Made by a program: the position numbers and the translations under genes. A stretch of DNA of 30,596 nucleotides from JBBSTY01 sp038235385. Its GTDB lineage: Bacteria > Actinomycetota > Acidimicrobiia > Acidimicrobiales > Acidimicrobilacustridaceae. This document shows, piece after piece, positions 18,061 through 24,791 of the stretch. Under the pieces are notes generated by a model that was not told where the DNA came from, ran no database searches, and worked only from the letters and a program-made list of their open reading frames with translations. Every line of letters starts with the position of its first letter. Position 1 is the first letter of the stretch. The stretch covers positions 1 to 30,596 of the forward strand of contig JBBSTY010000028.1 in the NCBI GenBank assembly GCA_038235385.1. Direction: 5' to 3'.

Positions 18061-18744
18061 ATGAACCCCTACCGAGAGCTCGGCGTCGATCCGACCGCCT
18101 CGATCTCCGAGATCGAAGCGCGCTACCGGCTCCTGATGCGCGAGTACCACCCCGACTTCCACCAGCACGCCGGTCCCGAGGGGCTCGCCCAGGCGGAGCG
18201 GCGGACGCGCAACCTGAACGGGGCGATGGATCGCATCCGCCAGGACCGGGCGAGCGAGTCCGACACGCCGGCGTGGTCCTGGGAACCCGACGGCCGCCAC
18301 AGCCGCGACGACGGCGACCGTCCCGGCGCCGACACCGGCCGCCAGGGGCCCTGGGCCGGCGAGAACCCGTTCTGGCGTCCGCCGGGCGAACACGGGGTCG
18401 GGAACGACACCCGGGCGCGGGACTGGTCCGGCAACGCCATCCCCACCGACGAACCGGTGCCGTGCCCGTTCTGCCGCAAGCCCTTCCGTCGGCTCGCCGG
18501 GTACGAACAGCACCTGCGTGACGTGCATCGGTTCCGCGACGGGTCGCCGTCGGCCCAGCGCGCGCCGCGCGCCCGAGGCTTCCTGGCAGTGATCGGCTCG
18601 CTGCGGTTCATCCCCGCGTGGCTCGTGATGCTCGTCGCGATCGCGTTCTGGATCATGCTCGGGTTCGCCTGGTTCCTCGGCGTGGCGACCTTCCTCGCGC
18701 TCGTCCTCTGGACCCAGACCGATCGGCGCTTCCGCAACCGGTGA
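18061..18744 (+). CDS. J-domain protein with C2H2 zinc finger and membrane anchor
   Basis: 227 residues. The N-terminus is a J-domain: YRELGVDPTASISEIEARYR then the HPD triad at res. 30-32. A low-complexity, Gly/Asp/Arg-rich linker (about 65-130) leads to a single C2H2-type finger, Cys135-x2-Cys138-x12-His151-x4-His156. A strongly hydrophobic region (about 183-218) then probably forms two membrane helices, with a short basic tail. J-domains stimulate DnaK ATPase; the finger could bind a protein or nucleic acid, and the hydrophobic end would place both at the inner membrane face. The start at 18061 fits the J-domain N-terminus; an in-frame GTG at 17953 would add an unconserved, Arg-rich leader. 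It diverges from gnd. The domains are clear, the role unknown. Confidence 0.85.
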   Translation: MNPYRELGVDPTASISEIEARYRLLMREYHPDFHQHAGPEGLAQAERRTRNLNGAMDRIRQDRASESDTPAWSWEPDGRHSRDDGDRPGADTGRQGPWAGENPFWRPPGEHGVGNDTRARDWSGNAIPTDEPVPCPFCRKPFRRLAGYEQHLRDVHRFRDGSPSAQRAPRARGFLAVIGSLRFIPAWLVMLVAIAFWIMLGFAWFLGVATFLALVLWTQTDRRFRNR

Positions 18745-18781
18745 CCACGGGGTTCGAACCGCAGGTGGCCGCGCTCGCCGA

Positions 18782-18787
18782 TACCCT
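18782..18787 (+). promoter_or_regulatory. Leaderless promoter -10 (TACCCT) for the small four-cysteine gene
   Basis: TACCCT, seven bases, then ATG at 18795, with no ribosome-binding sequence. It selects this ATG over upstream in-frame starts (the frame is open from 18618). Confidence 0.6.
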
Positions 18788-18794
18788 CGTTCAC

Positions 18795-19112
18795 ATGGAA
18801 CCCGACGTCATCGCCGATTCGGTCTCCGACGCACTCCGCCAGCTCGCCGACGCGGGCTACCGAGGCGACTTCTCCGGACGCGAGGGTTCGGTCCGCTGCA
18901 ACCAGTGCGCCGACCACCACCTCACGTCCGCCGCCGTCGTCGACCACGTGTACCGCTACGAAGGTCCGAGCGATCCCGACGAGGAGGCGATCGTCCTCGC
19001 GCTCCGATGCCCGGAGTGCGGCACCCTGGGCACGCTCGTGTCCGGATACGGTCCGTCCACCGATCCCGACGACATCGAGTTGATCCGCTCGCTCGTGGAT
19101 CGTCGACGCTGA
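18795..19112 (+). CDS. Small zinc-ribbon-like protein, function unknown
   Basis: 105 residues from the leaderless ATG. Two cysteine pairs, Cys35-NQ-Cys38 and Cys72-PE-Cys75, suggest one zinc site joining two halves of the protein. Between them are short hydrophobic strands (AVVDHVYRYEG, EEAIVLALR), and the C-terminus is a helix ending in arginines (IRSLVDRRR). There is no signal peptide or membrane segment, so it should be cytosolic. It starts 50 bases after the J-domain gene but has its own promoter. I recognise no named family. It could be a nucleic-acid-binding or regulatory ribbon, but nothing here proves that. Confidence 0.75.
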   Translation: MEPDVIADSVSDALRQLADAGYRGDFSGREGSVRCNQCADHHLTSAAVVDHVYRYEGPSDPDEEAIVLALRCPECGTLGTLVSGYGPSTDPDDIELIRSLVDRRR

Positions 19113-19150
19113 CGACCCGATTCCGCACGACGGCTGCGCAAGCGCGCGTC

Positions 19151-19723
19151 TCAGCCGAGCTTGTCCTCGGTGGTCTCCTCGCCCTCGGGCTGACCACCGA
19201 CTGCGGTGGGCACGGGGGCAGTGCTCTCGACCGTCCCCAGCTCGGAGAGCGCGGTGCTCGTGGTCGTGTTCACCGCGAAGTCGACACCACCCGCGCAGTC
19301 GGTGAGTCCCAGGGCGGTGGCGAGGGTGAAGGCCTCGTTGGTGTACTCCTGCAACGACTCACTCGACGGCGGGGGGCCTCCCGTCGGTGCGGCATCGAGG
19401 GCATCGGCCACGTTCCCGAGCGCCTCGATCCGCACGTCGAGGGTGGCGAGGTACTCGCTGACGCCGCTGGATTGTTGGATCGGAGGGTCCAACGCCCGGA
19501 GCCGACCGAGCTCGTCACGGCTGCGGTCGGCCGTGCGGCGCAACTGCTCGCCGGGGAACGGGCTCTCCGGCGCAGGTGCCGCGTCCGCCGCGTCCTGGGA
19601 CGCACGACAGATGGCATCGGCCTGATCGATCCACCCGGTCAGCTCCTGCTCGGTGCTGCACGCGAGCGTCGCGAGCGGCAGGGCACTCGCGACGGCGAGC
19701 AGGAGCAGGGAGCGACGTCGCAC
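19151..19723 (-). CDS. Predicted secreted lipoprotein, helical, function unknown
   Basis: 190 residues from a GTG start. The N-terminus MRRRSLLLLAVASALPLATLAC is a signal peptide ending in a possible lipobox cysteine at res. 22, although the -3 residue is Thr rather than Leu. The mature part is mostly helical with few conserved marks; the cysteines in ADAICRAS and LTDCAGG may form a disulfide, a pattern common among small exported actinobacterial proteins. The C-terminus is acidic and disordered. It begins 19 bases after the DUF2510/DUF4870 gene and is probably in the same operon. Export is likely; I know of no function. Confidence 0.75.
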   Translation of the reverse strand: MRRRSLLLLAVASALPLATLACSTEQELTGWIDQADAICRASQDAADAAPAPESPFPGEQLRRTADRSRDELGRLRALDPPIQQSSGVSEYLATLDVRIEALGNVADALDAAPTGGPPPSSESLQEYTNEAFTLATALGLTDCAGGVDFAVNTTTSTALSELGTVESTAPVPTAVGGQPEGEETTEDKLG

Positions 19724-19742
19724 GGTTCGTGGCCCTCGGCCC

Positions 19743-20237
19743 TCAGGTCTTCACGAACTTGATGGAGAACGGGTACCGGTACCAGGTGCCGCGATTCGCG
19801 GCCGCCCCGCCCATGGCGCCGAAGGCGACACCGACGACCCAGACCACCGGGTAGAGGATGAACCCGATGAGGATCAGCATCAACATCGCCGACACGACCA
19901 AACCGATCGCGATCGAGATCTGGAAGTTGAGCGCCTCGGCCGCCTGGTCCTTGACGAACGGGTCGCGCTGACCCTGGGTGAGGTAGATGATGAGCGGACC
20001 GAGCCAGCCCATCGACCCGCAGGTGAGGAACAGGACCCCGGCGCCCGAGTAGTGAGCCCACATGGCGGTCTGCTTGGGGTCGGTCGTCGAGCCCGCCATC
20101 GGTGCCGAGGTCGACGCCTGGAAGGCGCCCCAGGTCTGACCGTCCCACCAGCGCTGCTGGTTGGTGGACGGGTCGGGGTACCAACCAGGAGGGGTCGGAA
20201 CGTCCTGGGACCCGATGGGATCGCTTGCGTCGCTCAT
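19743..20237 (-). CDS. DUF2510-DUF4870 membrane protein
   Basis: 164 residues. The N-terminal segment PPGWYPDPSTNQQRWWDGQTWG (res. 16-37) is the DUF2510 motif seen at the ends of many actinobacterial membrane proteins. After a linker come DUF4870-type membrane helices: WAHYSGAGVLFLTCGSMGWLGPLIIYL, then the characteristic FVKDQAAEALNFQISIAI, then a hydrophobic pair (GLVVSAMLMLILIGFILYPVVWVVGVAFGAMGG). DUF4870 proteins have three to four helices and unknown function. A GGAGG ribosome site five bases before the ATG at 20237 fixes the start. TACGGT lies about 35 bases upstream as a -10. It heads a pair with the lipoprotein gene. Confidence 0.88.
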   Translation of the reverse strand: MSDASDPIGSQDVPTPPGWYPDPSTNQQRWWDGQTWGAFQASTSAPMAGSTTDPKQTAMWAHYSGAGVLFLTCGSMGWLGPLIIYLTQGQRDPFVKDQAAEALNFQISIAIGLVVSAMLMLILIGFILYPVVWVVGVAFGAMGGAAANRGTWYRYPFSIKFVKT

Positions 20238-20272
20238 GTCGTCCTCCAACAACCCAACCGGGTGCGCCGAAG

Positions 20273-20278
20273 ACCGTA
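20273..20278 (-). promoter_or_regulatory. Probable -10 (TACGGT) for the DUF4870 gene
   Basis: On the minus strand TACGGT lies 35 bases before the ATG at 20237, giving a leader of about 28 bases that contains the GGAGG site. No good -35 is seen. Confidence 0.4.
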
Positions 20279-20330
20279 GCGGCTGCAGGCGAAGGGGCGA
20301 GGGCGCGGCGGACTCGCTCGGAAACGTCGG

Positions 20331-21044
20331 TCAGCGCGAACAGGCGCCGTCGTCGCAGGCCGGACCCGACTCGTCGCGGGCTCCGGCGACCACGACCTCG
20401 CGCTCGGAGCTCGACTCGGACCAGGCACGTTCGAGGACCCCGACGAACGCATCGGCCCCCTGCGCACCCGACACCCCATAGGTGCGGTCCACCACGAAGA
20501 ACGGCACGCCGGAGATCCCCAGCGATCGGGCCTCGAGCTCATCGCGCCGCACGGCATCGGCGTGGGCATCCGAACTGAGCACCCGATCGATCTCCTCCGT
20601 CGCCAGCCCGACCTCGGCGGCGACGGCCGCGAGCACCGCCGGGTCGCCGATCGCACGACCCTCGGTGAAGCACGCGGCCAACAGCGCCTCGGCCATCGCG
20701 TCCTGCTGATCGGTCTCGGCGGCGAGGTGGACGAGGCGGTGGGCGTCGAAGGTGTTGCCCGCCTGCACGTGCTCGAGTTCGAAGCGCAGCCCGACCTCGG
20801 AGGCGGCCTCCTTCACGCGATCCTGGGCCGCCTGGGCATCGGCGCGGCTCATCCCGTACTTCGTCGCGAGGTGATCCACCTGGTCGCCGGTTCGCACCCG
20901 TGGCGCGTCCGGGTCGAGCTCGAAGCTGCGCCACTCGACCTCGACCTCGTCCGCGTGCTCGAACCGACCGAGCGCATCCTCGAACTGGCGCTTGCCGATG
21001 TAGCAGAACGGGCACACGACATCGGACCAGATCTCGACCTTCAT
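20331..21044 (-). CDS. FrnE-like DsbA-family thioredoxin-fold protein
   Basis: 237 residues with no signal peptide, so cytosolic. It starts MKVEIWSDVVCPFCYIGKRQ, with the redox pair CPFC at res. 11-14 typical of FrnE/2-hydroxychromene isomerase-like DsbA proteins. The helical insert (GNTFDAHRLVHLA) and the cis-proline loop GISGVPFFVVD are present, as is a second cysteine pair at the extreme C-terminus (ACDDGAC). FrnE-type proteins are disulfide oxidoreductases linked to oxidative stress or polyketide maturation; the partner here is unknown. Two ATGs (21050, 21044) follow GAGGAG, and the inner one has correct spacing. A strong hairpin separates it from the upstream zinc-ribbon gene. Confidence 0.9.
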   Translation of the reverse strand: MKVEIWSDVVCPFCYIGKRQFEDALGRFEHADEVEVEWRSFELDPDAPRVRTGDQVDHLATKYGMSRADAQAAQDRVKEAASEVGLRFELEHVQAGNTFDAHRLVHLAAETDQQDAMAEALLAACFTEGRAIGDPAVLAAVAAEVGLATEEIDRVLSSDAHADAVRRDELEARSLGISGVPFFVVDRTYGVSGAQGADAFVGVLERAWSESSSEREVVVAGARDESGPACDDGACSR

Positions 21045-21118
21045 CACCATCTCCTCGTCGTCGGACCGCCGTGGTTCGGTCGGGCGGACATGGGCTTCCG
21101 ATCCGGGGAACACCGACG

Positions 21119-21158
21119 GCACCCGATCCCTTCCCGTTCGTACCGGGGGATCGGGTGC
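21119..21158 (-). terminator. 12-bp perfect inverted repeat after the zinc-ribbon gene, probable terminator or attenuator
   Basis: GCACCCGATCCC (21119-21130) and GGGATCGGGTGC (21147-21158) are perfect reverse complements with a 16-base loop, beginning 13 bases past the stop of the zinc-ribbon gene and before frnE. No U-tract follows. A stem this long and exact is unlikely to be chance; termination is likely, though an operator for frnE cannot be excluded. Confidence 0.6.
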
Positions 21159-21171
21159 ACGAGCGGAGAGG

Positions 21172-22812
21172 TCAGGACGTGGTGCGGAAGGAGGACAGGA
21201 AGCGATCGAGGTCGCTCGTCGAGGCGTTGCCGGCGACGATGAGGAAGGCGCGATCTCCGACGAGCGCGATCGCGCCCTTGGATGGCACCCCATCGACGGT
21301 CCCGGTGACCGACATCGCCGGCAGGCCACCGACGGTGGTCGAAGGACCGGTGGTCAGGTCGTTGCCCGTCACACCGTTGAACCCACCGAGGATCTCGTCG
21401 GCGGCCTGCTGGACGGTGGACCAGGACCGTCCGGCCGGCGGATCGACCGCGGCCACCACGTATCCGCCCCGACCGATGGTCGACGAGGCGACGACGCCCG
21501 CCGCCGAACCGTCTCGGAGGGGGACCGTCGGGGAGCGGACGACGACCACGCCCGGCATGTCGACCTCGAACCCGCCGCCAGGGGGCTCCTGGGTGACCCA
21601 CGACGCGGTCTTCTCGGGGTCGACCGCGGCACGGGATCCGTCGGGTCCGGCCGGCGCGTAGCCGATCTCGCCGGCGCTCGGCGGCGCCAGCACCGGACCG
21701 GGGTCGCTGTCGAGCACGTTCTTGTACGTCGGCCACAGGACGATCACGGCGATGACGATCGTCATGAGGATGGCGACCCACGACAGCGACGACGTGCCCT
21801 TCGTGCGCTTGGAGGTGCCCGGTGTCGGACCAGCCGGTTGCCCGAAGACGATGGGACCGAGCGAGCTCGAGTCGGCCGGCGACGGGGCCGGCGCCGGGTC
21901 GCCCACCGACGATGTGCCCGACGGTTCGGACGCGACGACCGGTGGCGGTGGCAGATCGACGGTGCTGGCCGAGGACGCCGGCTCGGCCGCTGCGGGCGGC
22001 TCGTCGGTGGGGATGCGACCTGCGGCCATCGCCATCGAGGCGGCGTTCGGCCGATCGTCGACCTTGCGTCGTCGCCGCCGCGCGGTCGGCTCGGGCTCGG
22101 GCACCGACCCGGGCGCCGGGCTCGGCGCGTCGTAGGGAAGGTCGAAGTACGGGTGGTTGTCGACCGATCGGGCACCGGCATCAGCGACCGCCACCGACGC
22201 CGCGTTCGGATCCTCCAGCAGCGCGTCGGATCGATCAGGAGCGAGGTCGGGATCGGCCGGGTTCCCCTGCGCCATCGCGCTGACCGCGCTCGCGGGCGCC
22301 GGCGAGGACGGCGCCGGGAAGAGCGGCGGACGTTCGTCGACCGCCGTGCGCTTCGGCACCGGTCCGTCGACCCCGAGGCCCGAGGGACGAACCGAGCTCG
22401 AAGGGTCCGCCTCGACCTCGGCACCGAGGCGCGACGCGTCCGGTGACGCCGCCGACGCAGGTGGCGTGGTGGAGGACACCGCCGGGGACGAGCGCCGCAG
22501 GTCGTCCAGGGTCAGGGGCCGGTGCTCGCCGACGTCGTCGGGCGAGCCCAGGGGCCCGGTGAACGCGAGCGGTGCGGCCGGCTCGGGTTCGGCACCGATC
22601 GGTGGGCGAAGCAGGTCCAGCGGATGCGGGGCGCGATCAGGCGCACGGGCGGCGTCGACCCGCGCCGCACCGGTGCTCGACGCATCGCTCGACGCGCTGG
22701 CCGGCTTCCACGCACGTGGACGAGCTCCCTCCGGATCGAACCCGCACGACTGGCACCAGTCCCAGCTCGGCTCGATCGTCGTCCCGCAATCGGGACAGAC
22801 AGGTACGCCCAT
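21172..22812 (-). CDS. Zinc-ribbon / disordered / single-helix membrane protein, copy 1
   Basis: 546 residues. The N-terminal zinc ribbon has Cys6-x2-Cys9 and Cys20-x2-Cys23 (CPDCGTTIEPSWDWCQSCGF). About 310 residues of Ala/Pro/Ser/Asp-rich, disordered-looking sequence follow, then one membrane helix (SWVAILMTIVIAVIVLW, roughly 344-360), then an outer domain of about 170 residues. That domain opens with GGGFEVDMPG and ends with a strand/helix pattern, GLPAMSVTGTVDG...AIALVGDRAFLIVAG...LDRFLSSFR. Copy 2 shares this arrangement, including the F-x-(V/I)-D-(M/L)-PG opening and the closing SF. The ribbon would be cytosolic and the C-terminal domain external. A GGAGGA ribosome site precedes the ATG. 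Function unknown. Confidence 0.82.
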   Translation of the reverse strand: MGVPVCPDCGTTIEPSWDWCQSCGFDPEGARPRAWKPASASSDASSTGAARVDAARAPDRAPHPLDLLRPPIGAEPEPAAPLAFTGPLGSPDDVGEHRPLTLDDLRRSSPAVSSTTPPASAASPDASRLGAEVEADPSSSVRPSGLGVDGPVPKRTAVDERPPLFPAPSSPAPASAVSAMAQGNPADPDLAPDRSDALLEDPNAASVAVADAGARSVDNHPYFDLPYDAPSPAPGSVPEPEPTARRRRRKVDDRPNAASMAMAAGRIPTDEPPAAAEPASSASTVDLPPPPVVASEPSGTSSVGDPAPAPSPADSSSLGPIVFGQPAGPTPGTSKRTKGTSSLSWVAILMTIVIAVIVLWPTYKNVLDSDPGPVLAPPSAGEIGYAPAGPDGSRAAVDPEKTASWVTQEPPGGGFEVDMPGVVVVRSPTVPLRDGSAAGVVASSTIGRGGYVVAAVDPPAGRSWSTVQQAADEILGGFNGVTGNDLTTGPSTTVGGLPAMSVTGTVDGVPSKGAIALVGDRAFLIVAGNASTSDLDRFLSSFRTTS

Positions 22813-22841
22813 CGAATCTTCCTCCCCAGCGGGTCTGACGG

Positions 22842-22861
22842 CGGAATCGAGGGCGATTCCG
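22842..22861. promoter_or_regulatory. 8-4-8 perfect inverted repeat upstream of zinc-ribbon gene copy 1
   Basis: CGGAATCG, four bases AGGG, CGATTCCG, starting 30 bases before the ATG at 22812. It could be an operator for a dimeric repressor or a leader hairpin. The whole 187-base gap contains no TANNNT on the minus strand, so a usual -10 for this gene was not found. Confidence 0.45.
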
Positions 22862-22999
22862 ACCCGGTGCAGTCGAAAAGGGGGCCGAACGCCTCATTGC
22901 GCTCGTCCTCTCGGGGGCCATCGTTGCACCAAACCGCTCGACCCGCGCTGATTCTCGTGGGGGCGGCCTCGACCATCCCGCAACCCGCCGGCATCGAGG

Positions 23000-24223
23000 T
23001 CAGAGGAAGACGAACGAGCGTTCCAGCGATCCGAGGCCGGCCGACGGTGAGCCGGGGCTCCGGGCGGCGAGCGCGATGGCCCGGGACCCATCGACGAACG
23101 CCACGCCTTCGATCGTCTCGCCGCTGCGGTCGACGAGGCGGAACCGCATCGCCGGCCGGTCCTGGAAGGTCGTCGCACCAGTCGGTTCGGCGAGCAGTTG
23201 GCGGATCAGCGCCTCCTGGACGTCGGCGACGTCATCGGGCGCGACCTCCGTCGGGAGCGTGCCGTAGACGACGACGGACCGGATCCACGGGTTCGACGCG
23301 GTGTCGGTGCTGCTCAGACTGGTCCAGGTGACGGGCCCGAGCGCGGTGTCGCCGGTCTTCGACTGGATGTCGGCGCGGCCCGGCAGATCGATCTGGAACC
23401 CGGCGTCGCAGGGCGTGTACCCGGTGCCGTCCGCGCTGTACACCGAACGGATTGAATCGCAGGTCGGCGTGTCCACGATGGTGGTCGTCGTGACGAGCGG
23501 AGGGACGATCGTGACGCCATCGGGAGTCGTGAGCGGCGTCGTGGTGGATGCGATCGCCCCGAGGGGCGGGATGGTGGAGCCCACCGGACCGGTGGCGACC
23601 GGGACGTCGTCGCCGAGCAGCGCGGCGCCCTGCCACACGAGGACCAGTGCCGCGATCACGACCACGGCGCCGACGGCGACCCGATTGAGCTCGAACGACG
23701 AGGAGGTCTTGGCTCCCTGTGCGGCCGTGATCCGCTTGCCGCGGCGCGGGGGCTTCTCGGGGGCGCCGGCCTCGCGCTCGGCCGCCCGGTCGCCGGCTCC
23801 GTCCGTGGTCGGTTGACGCTCGGGTCCGGACGCGGGCGGGATGTCGTGCTCCCACTGGCCCACCGGATCGGCCGGCGCCCCGAACGCCGGTGGCCCGCTG
23901 GGATCAGACGGGCCCGATGCCGGCTCGGATGTCGGCGACGTGGGCGACGGAGGCCACGTCGAACCCAGCACCGGCGATGGTGGCGGCGGCGGGGGCGGCG
24001 GAAGGGACGCGTGATCGGCGTGCAGCGGTTCGGGGGACGCCCCGCCGTCGGAGCCGAGCGTCGGCGCATCGACGACGTCCGGATGGTCGGGCTCGGGGAC
24101 GGACGACGGCACGGGCGCGGTCGCCGGATCGTCGTCGTGGTGCGAGTAGCCGCACGCCTCGCACCGGTCCCAGTGCGGTTGCACCTCGACTCCGCACCGG
24201 GGACATTCGGGAACCTGTTGCAC
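23000..24223 (-). CDS. Zinc-ribbon / proline-rich / single-helix membrane protein, copy 2
   Basis: 407 residues from a GTG start (GGAG ribosome site about five bases upstream). The ribbon is Cys7-x2-Cys10 and Cys21-x2-Cys24 (CPRCGVEVQPHWDRCEACGY). A Pro/Ser/Asp-rich region follows with a run of eight prolines, then a basic patch PPRRGKRITAAQGAK and one helix (VAVGAVVVIAALVLVW, about 182-197). The outer part begins with a Thr-rich linker and then the domain FQIDLPGRADI...WIRSVVVYGTLP...FQDRPAMRFRLVD...VAFVDGSRAIALAARSPG...LERSFVFL, with the same order of strands as copy 1. Two extra cysteines (TCDSIRS, TPCDAG) may be disulfide-bonded. A -10 TACGAT lies 39 bases upstream. Function unknown. Confidence 0.8.
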   Translation of the reverse strand: MQQVPECPRCGVEVQPHWDRCEACGYSHHDDDPATAPVPSSVPEPDHPDVVDAPTLGSDGGASPEPLHADHASLPPPPPPPPSPVLGSTWPPSPTSPTSEPASGPSDPSGPPAFGAPADPVGQWEHDIPPASGPERQPTTDGAGDRAAEREAGAPEKPPRRGKRITAAQGAKTSSSFELNRVAVGAVVVIAALVLVWQGAALLGDDVPVATGPVGSTIPPLGAIASTTTPLTTPDGVTIVPPLVTTTTIVDTPTCDSIRSVYSADGTGYTPCDAGFQIDLPGRADIQSKTGDTALGPVTWTSLSSTDTASNPWIRSVVVYGTLPTEVAPDDVADVQEALIRQLLAEPTGATTFQDRPAMRFRLVDRSGETIEGVAFVDGSRAIALAARSPGSPSAGLGSLERSFVFL

Positions 24224-24261
24224 GCCGTCTCCGCTCCCCCGTCGTTCGCCGAACACCGCCG

Positions 24262-24267
24262 ATCGTA
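24262..24267 (-). promoter_or_regulatory. Probable -10 (TACGAT) for zinc-ribbon gene copy 2
   Basis: On the minus strand TACGAT lies 39 bases before the GTG at 24223, which would give a leader of about 32 bases containing the ribosome site. It suggests that copy 2 is transcribed independently of copy 3. Confidence 0.4.
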
Positions 24268-24326
24268 ACGCGGGTGGACCGGCGCAGGTCACCGCCGACG
24301 CATCGCTCGCGCTCCGGTTCCCTGCC

Positions 24327-24608
24327 TCAGCCGGGGACGACGACGAACTCCTGGCGCTGGGTCCCGGCGTCGCGGTTGGTCCAGACGTTGCGGATCCCGA
24401 CGACAGCACCCCAGACGACCAGCACGAGCACCACCAACGTGGCCAGGCCACCGAGGAGCTCGAGGGGACGTGGTCGTGCGGCCCTGCGCTTCGATCGTGC
24501 CGGACGAGCGTCGACCGCGCCGCCGGGCCCGTACCCGCAGATCTTGCACTCGGCCCAGCCCGGCTGGACGAACGCGCCGCACCTCGGGCACGTGGCGAGC
24601 CGGCTCAT
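24327..24608 (-). CDS. Minimal zinc-ribbon / single-helix membrane protein, copy 3
   Basis: 93 residues. The ribbon Cys7-x2-Cys10, Cys21-x2-Cys24 (CPRCGAFVQPGWAECKICGY) has the same spacing and wording as copies 1 and 2. A basic stretch (RPARSKRRAARPRP) and one helix (LLGGLATLVVLVLVVWGAVVG, about 51-71) follow, with a short tail of about 20 residues (WTNRDAGTQRQEFVVVPG). It lacks the long disordered part and the outer domain, so it is the minimal form of the family. The start is the ATG at 24608; the ribosome site is weak. It diverges from the propeller-like lipoprotein gene. Function unknown. Confidence 0.8.
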   Translation of the reverse strand: MSRLATCPRCGAFVQPGWAECKICGYGPGGAVDARPARSKRRAARPRPLELLGGLATLVVLVLVVWGAVVGIRNVWTNRDAGTQRQEFVVVPG

Positions 24609-24648
24609 CGGGTTCGCCGTTCCACGTCGAGGAGATCCACGAGCGACC

Positions 24649-24654
24649 AGCGTA
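24649..24654 (-). promoter_or_regulatory. Probable -10 (TACGCT) for zinc-ribbon gene copy 3
   Basis: On the minus strand TACGCT lies 40 bases before the ATG at 24608, placing the transcription start about 34 bases upstream of the gene. Confidence 0.35.
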
Positions 24655-24662
24655 GGGCGTGG

Positions 24663-24697
24663 CCGCGCCGGCCGCCCACGACGCGCCGCGCCGGCCG
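24663..24697. repeat. Direct repeat of CCGCGCCGGCCG in a divergent promoter region
   Basis: The 12-base word occurs at 24663-24674 and 24686-24697, a period of 23 bases or about two helical turns, in the 183-base gap between the divergent zinc-ribbon and propeller-like genes. It might be a pair of binding sites, but the sequence is simple GC and could be chance. Confidence 0.35.
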
Positions 24698-24791
24698 GAT
24701 CACCGAGACATGGCAGACTCGTCGAACCGGCCATCGACCCGATCTCTCGGCGCCCCGGCATCGTCACGCCCGTACCCGACCCGAGCGCAGG

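Noticed and set aside
23971..24003. GGC/GGT-rich tandem triplets that look like a microsatellite.
   Set aside because: They encode the eight-proline run of zinc-ribbon copy 2 and are explained by the protein.
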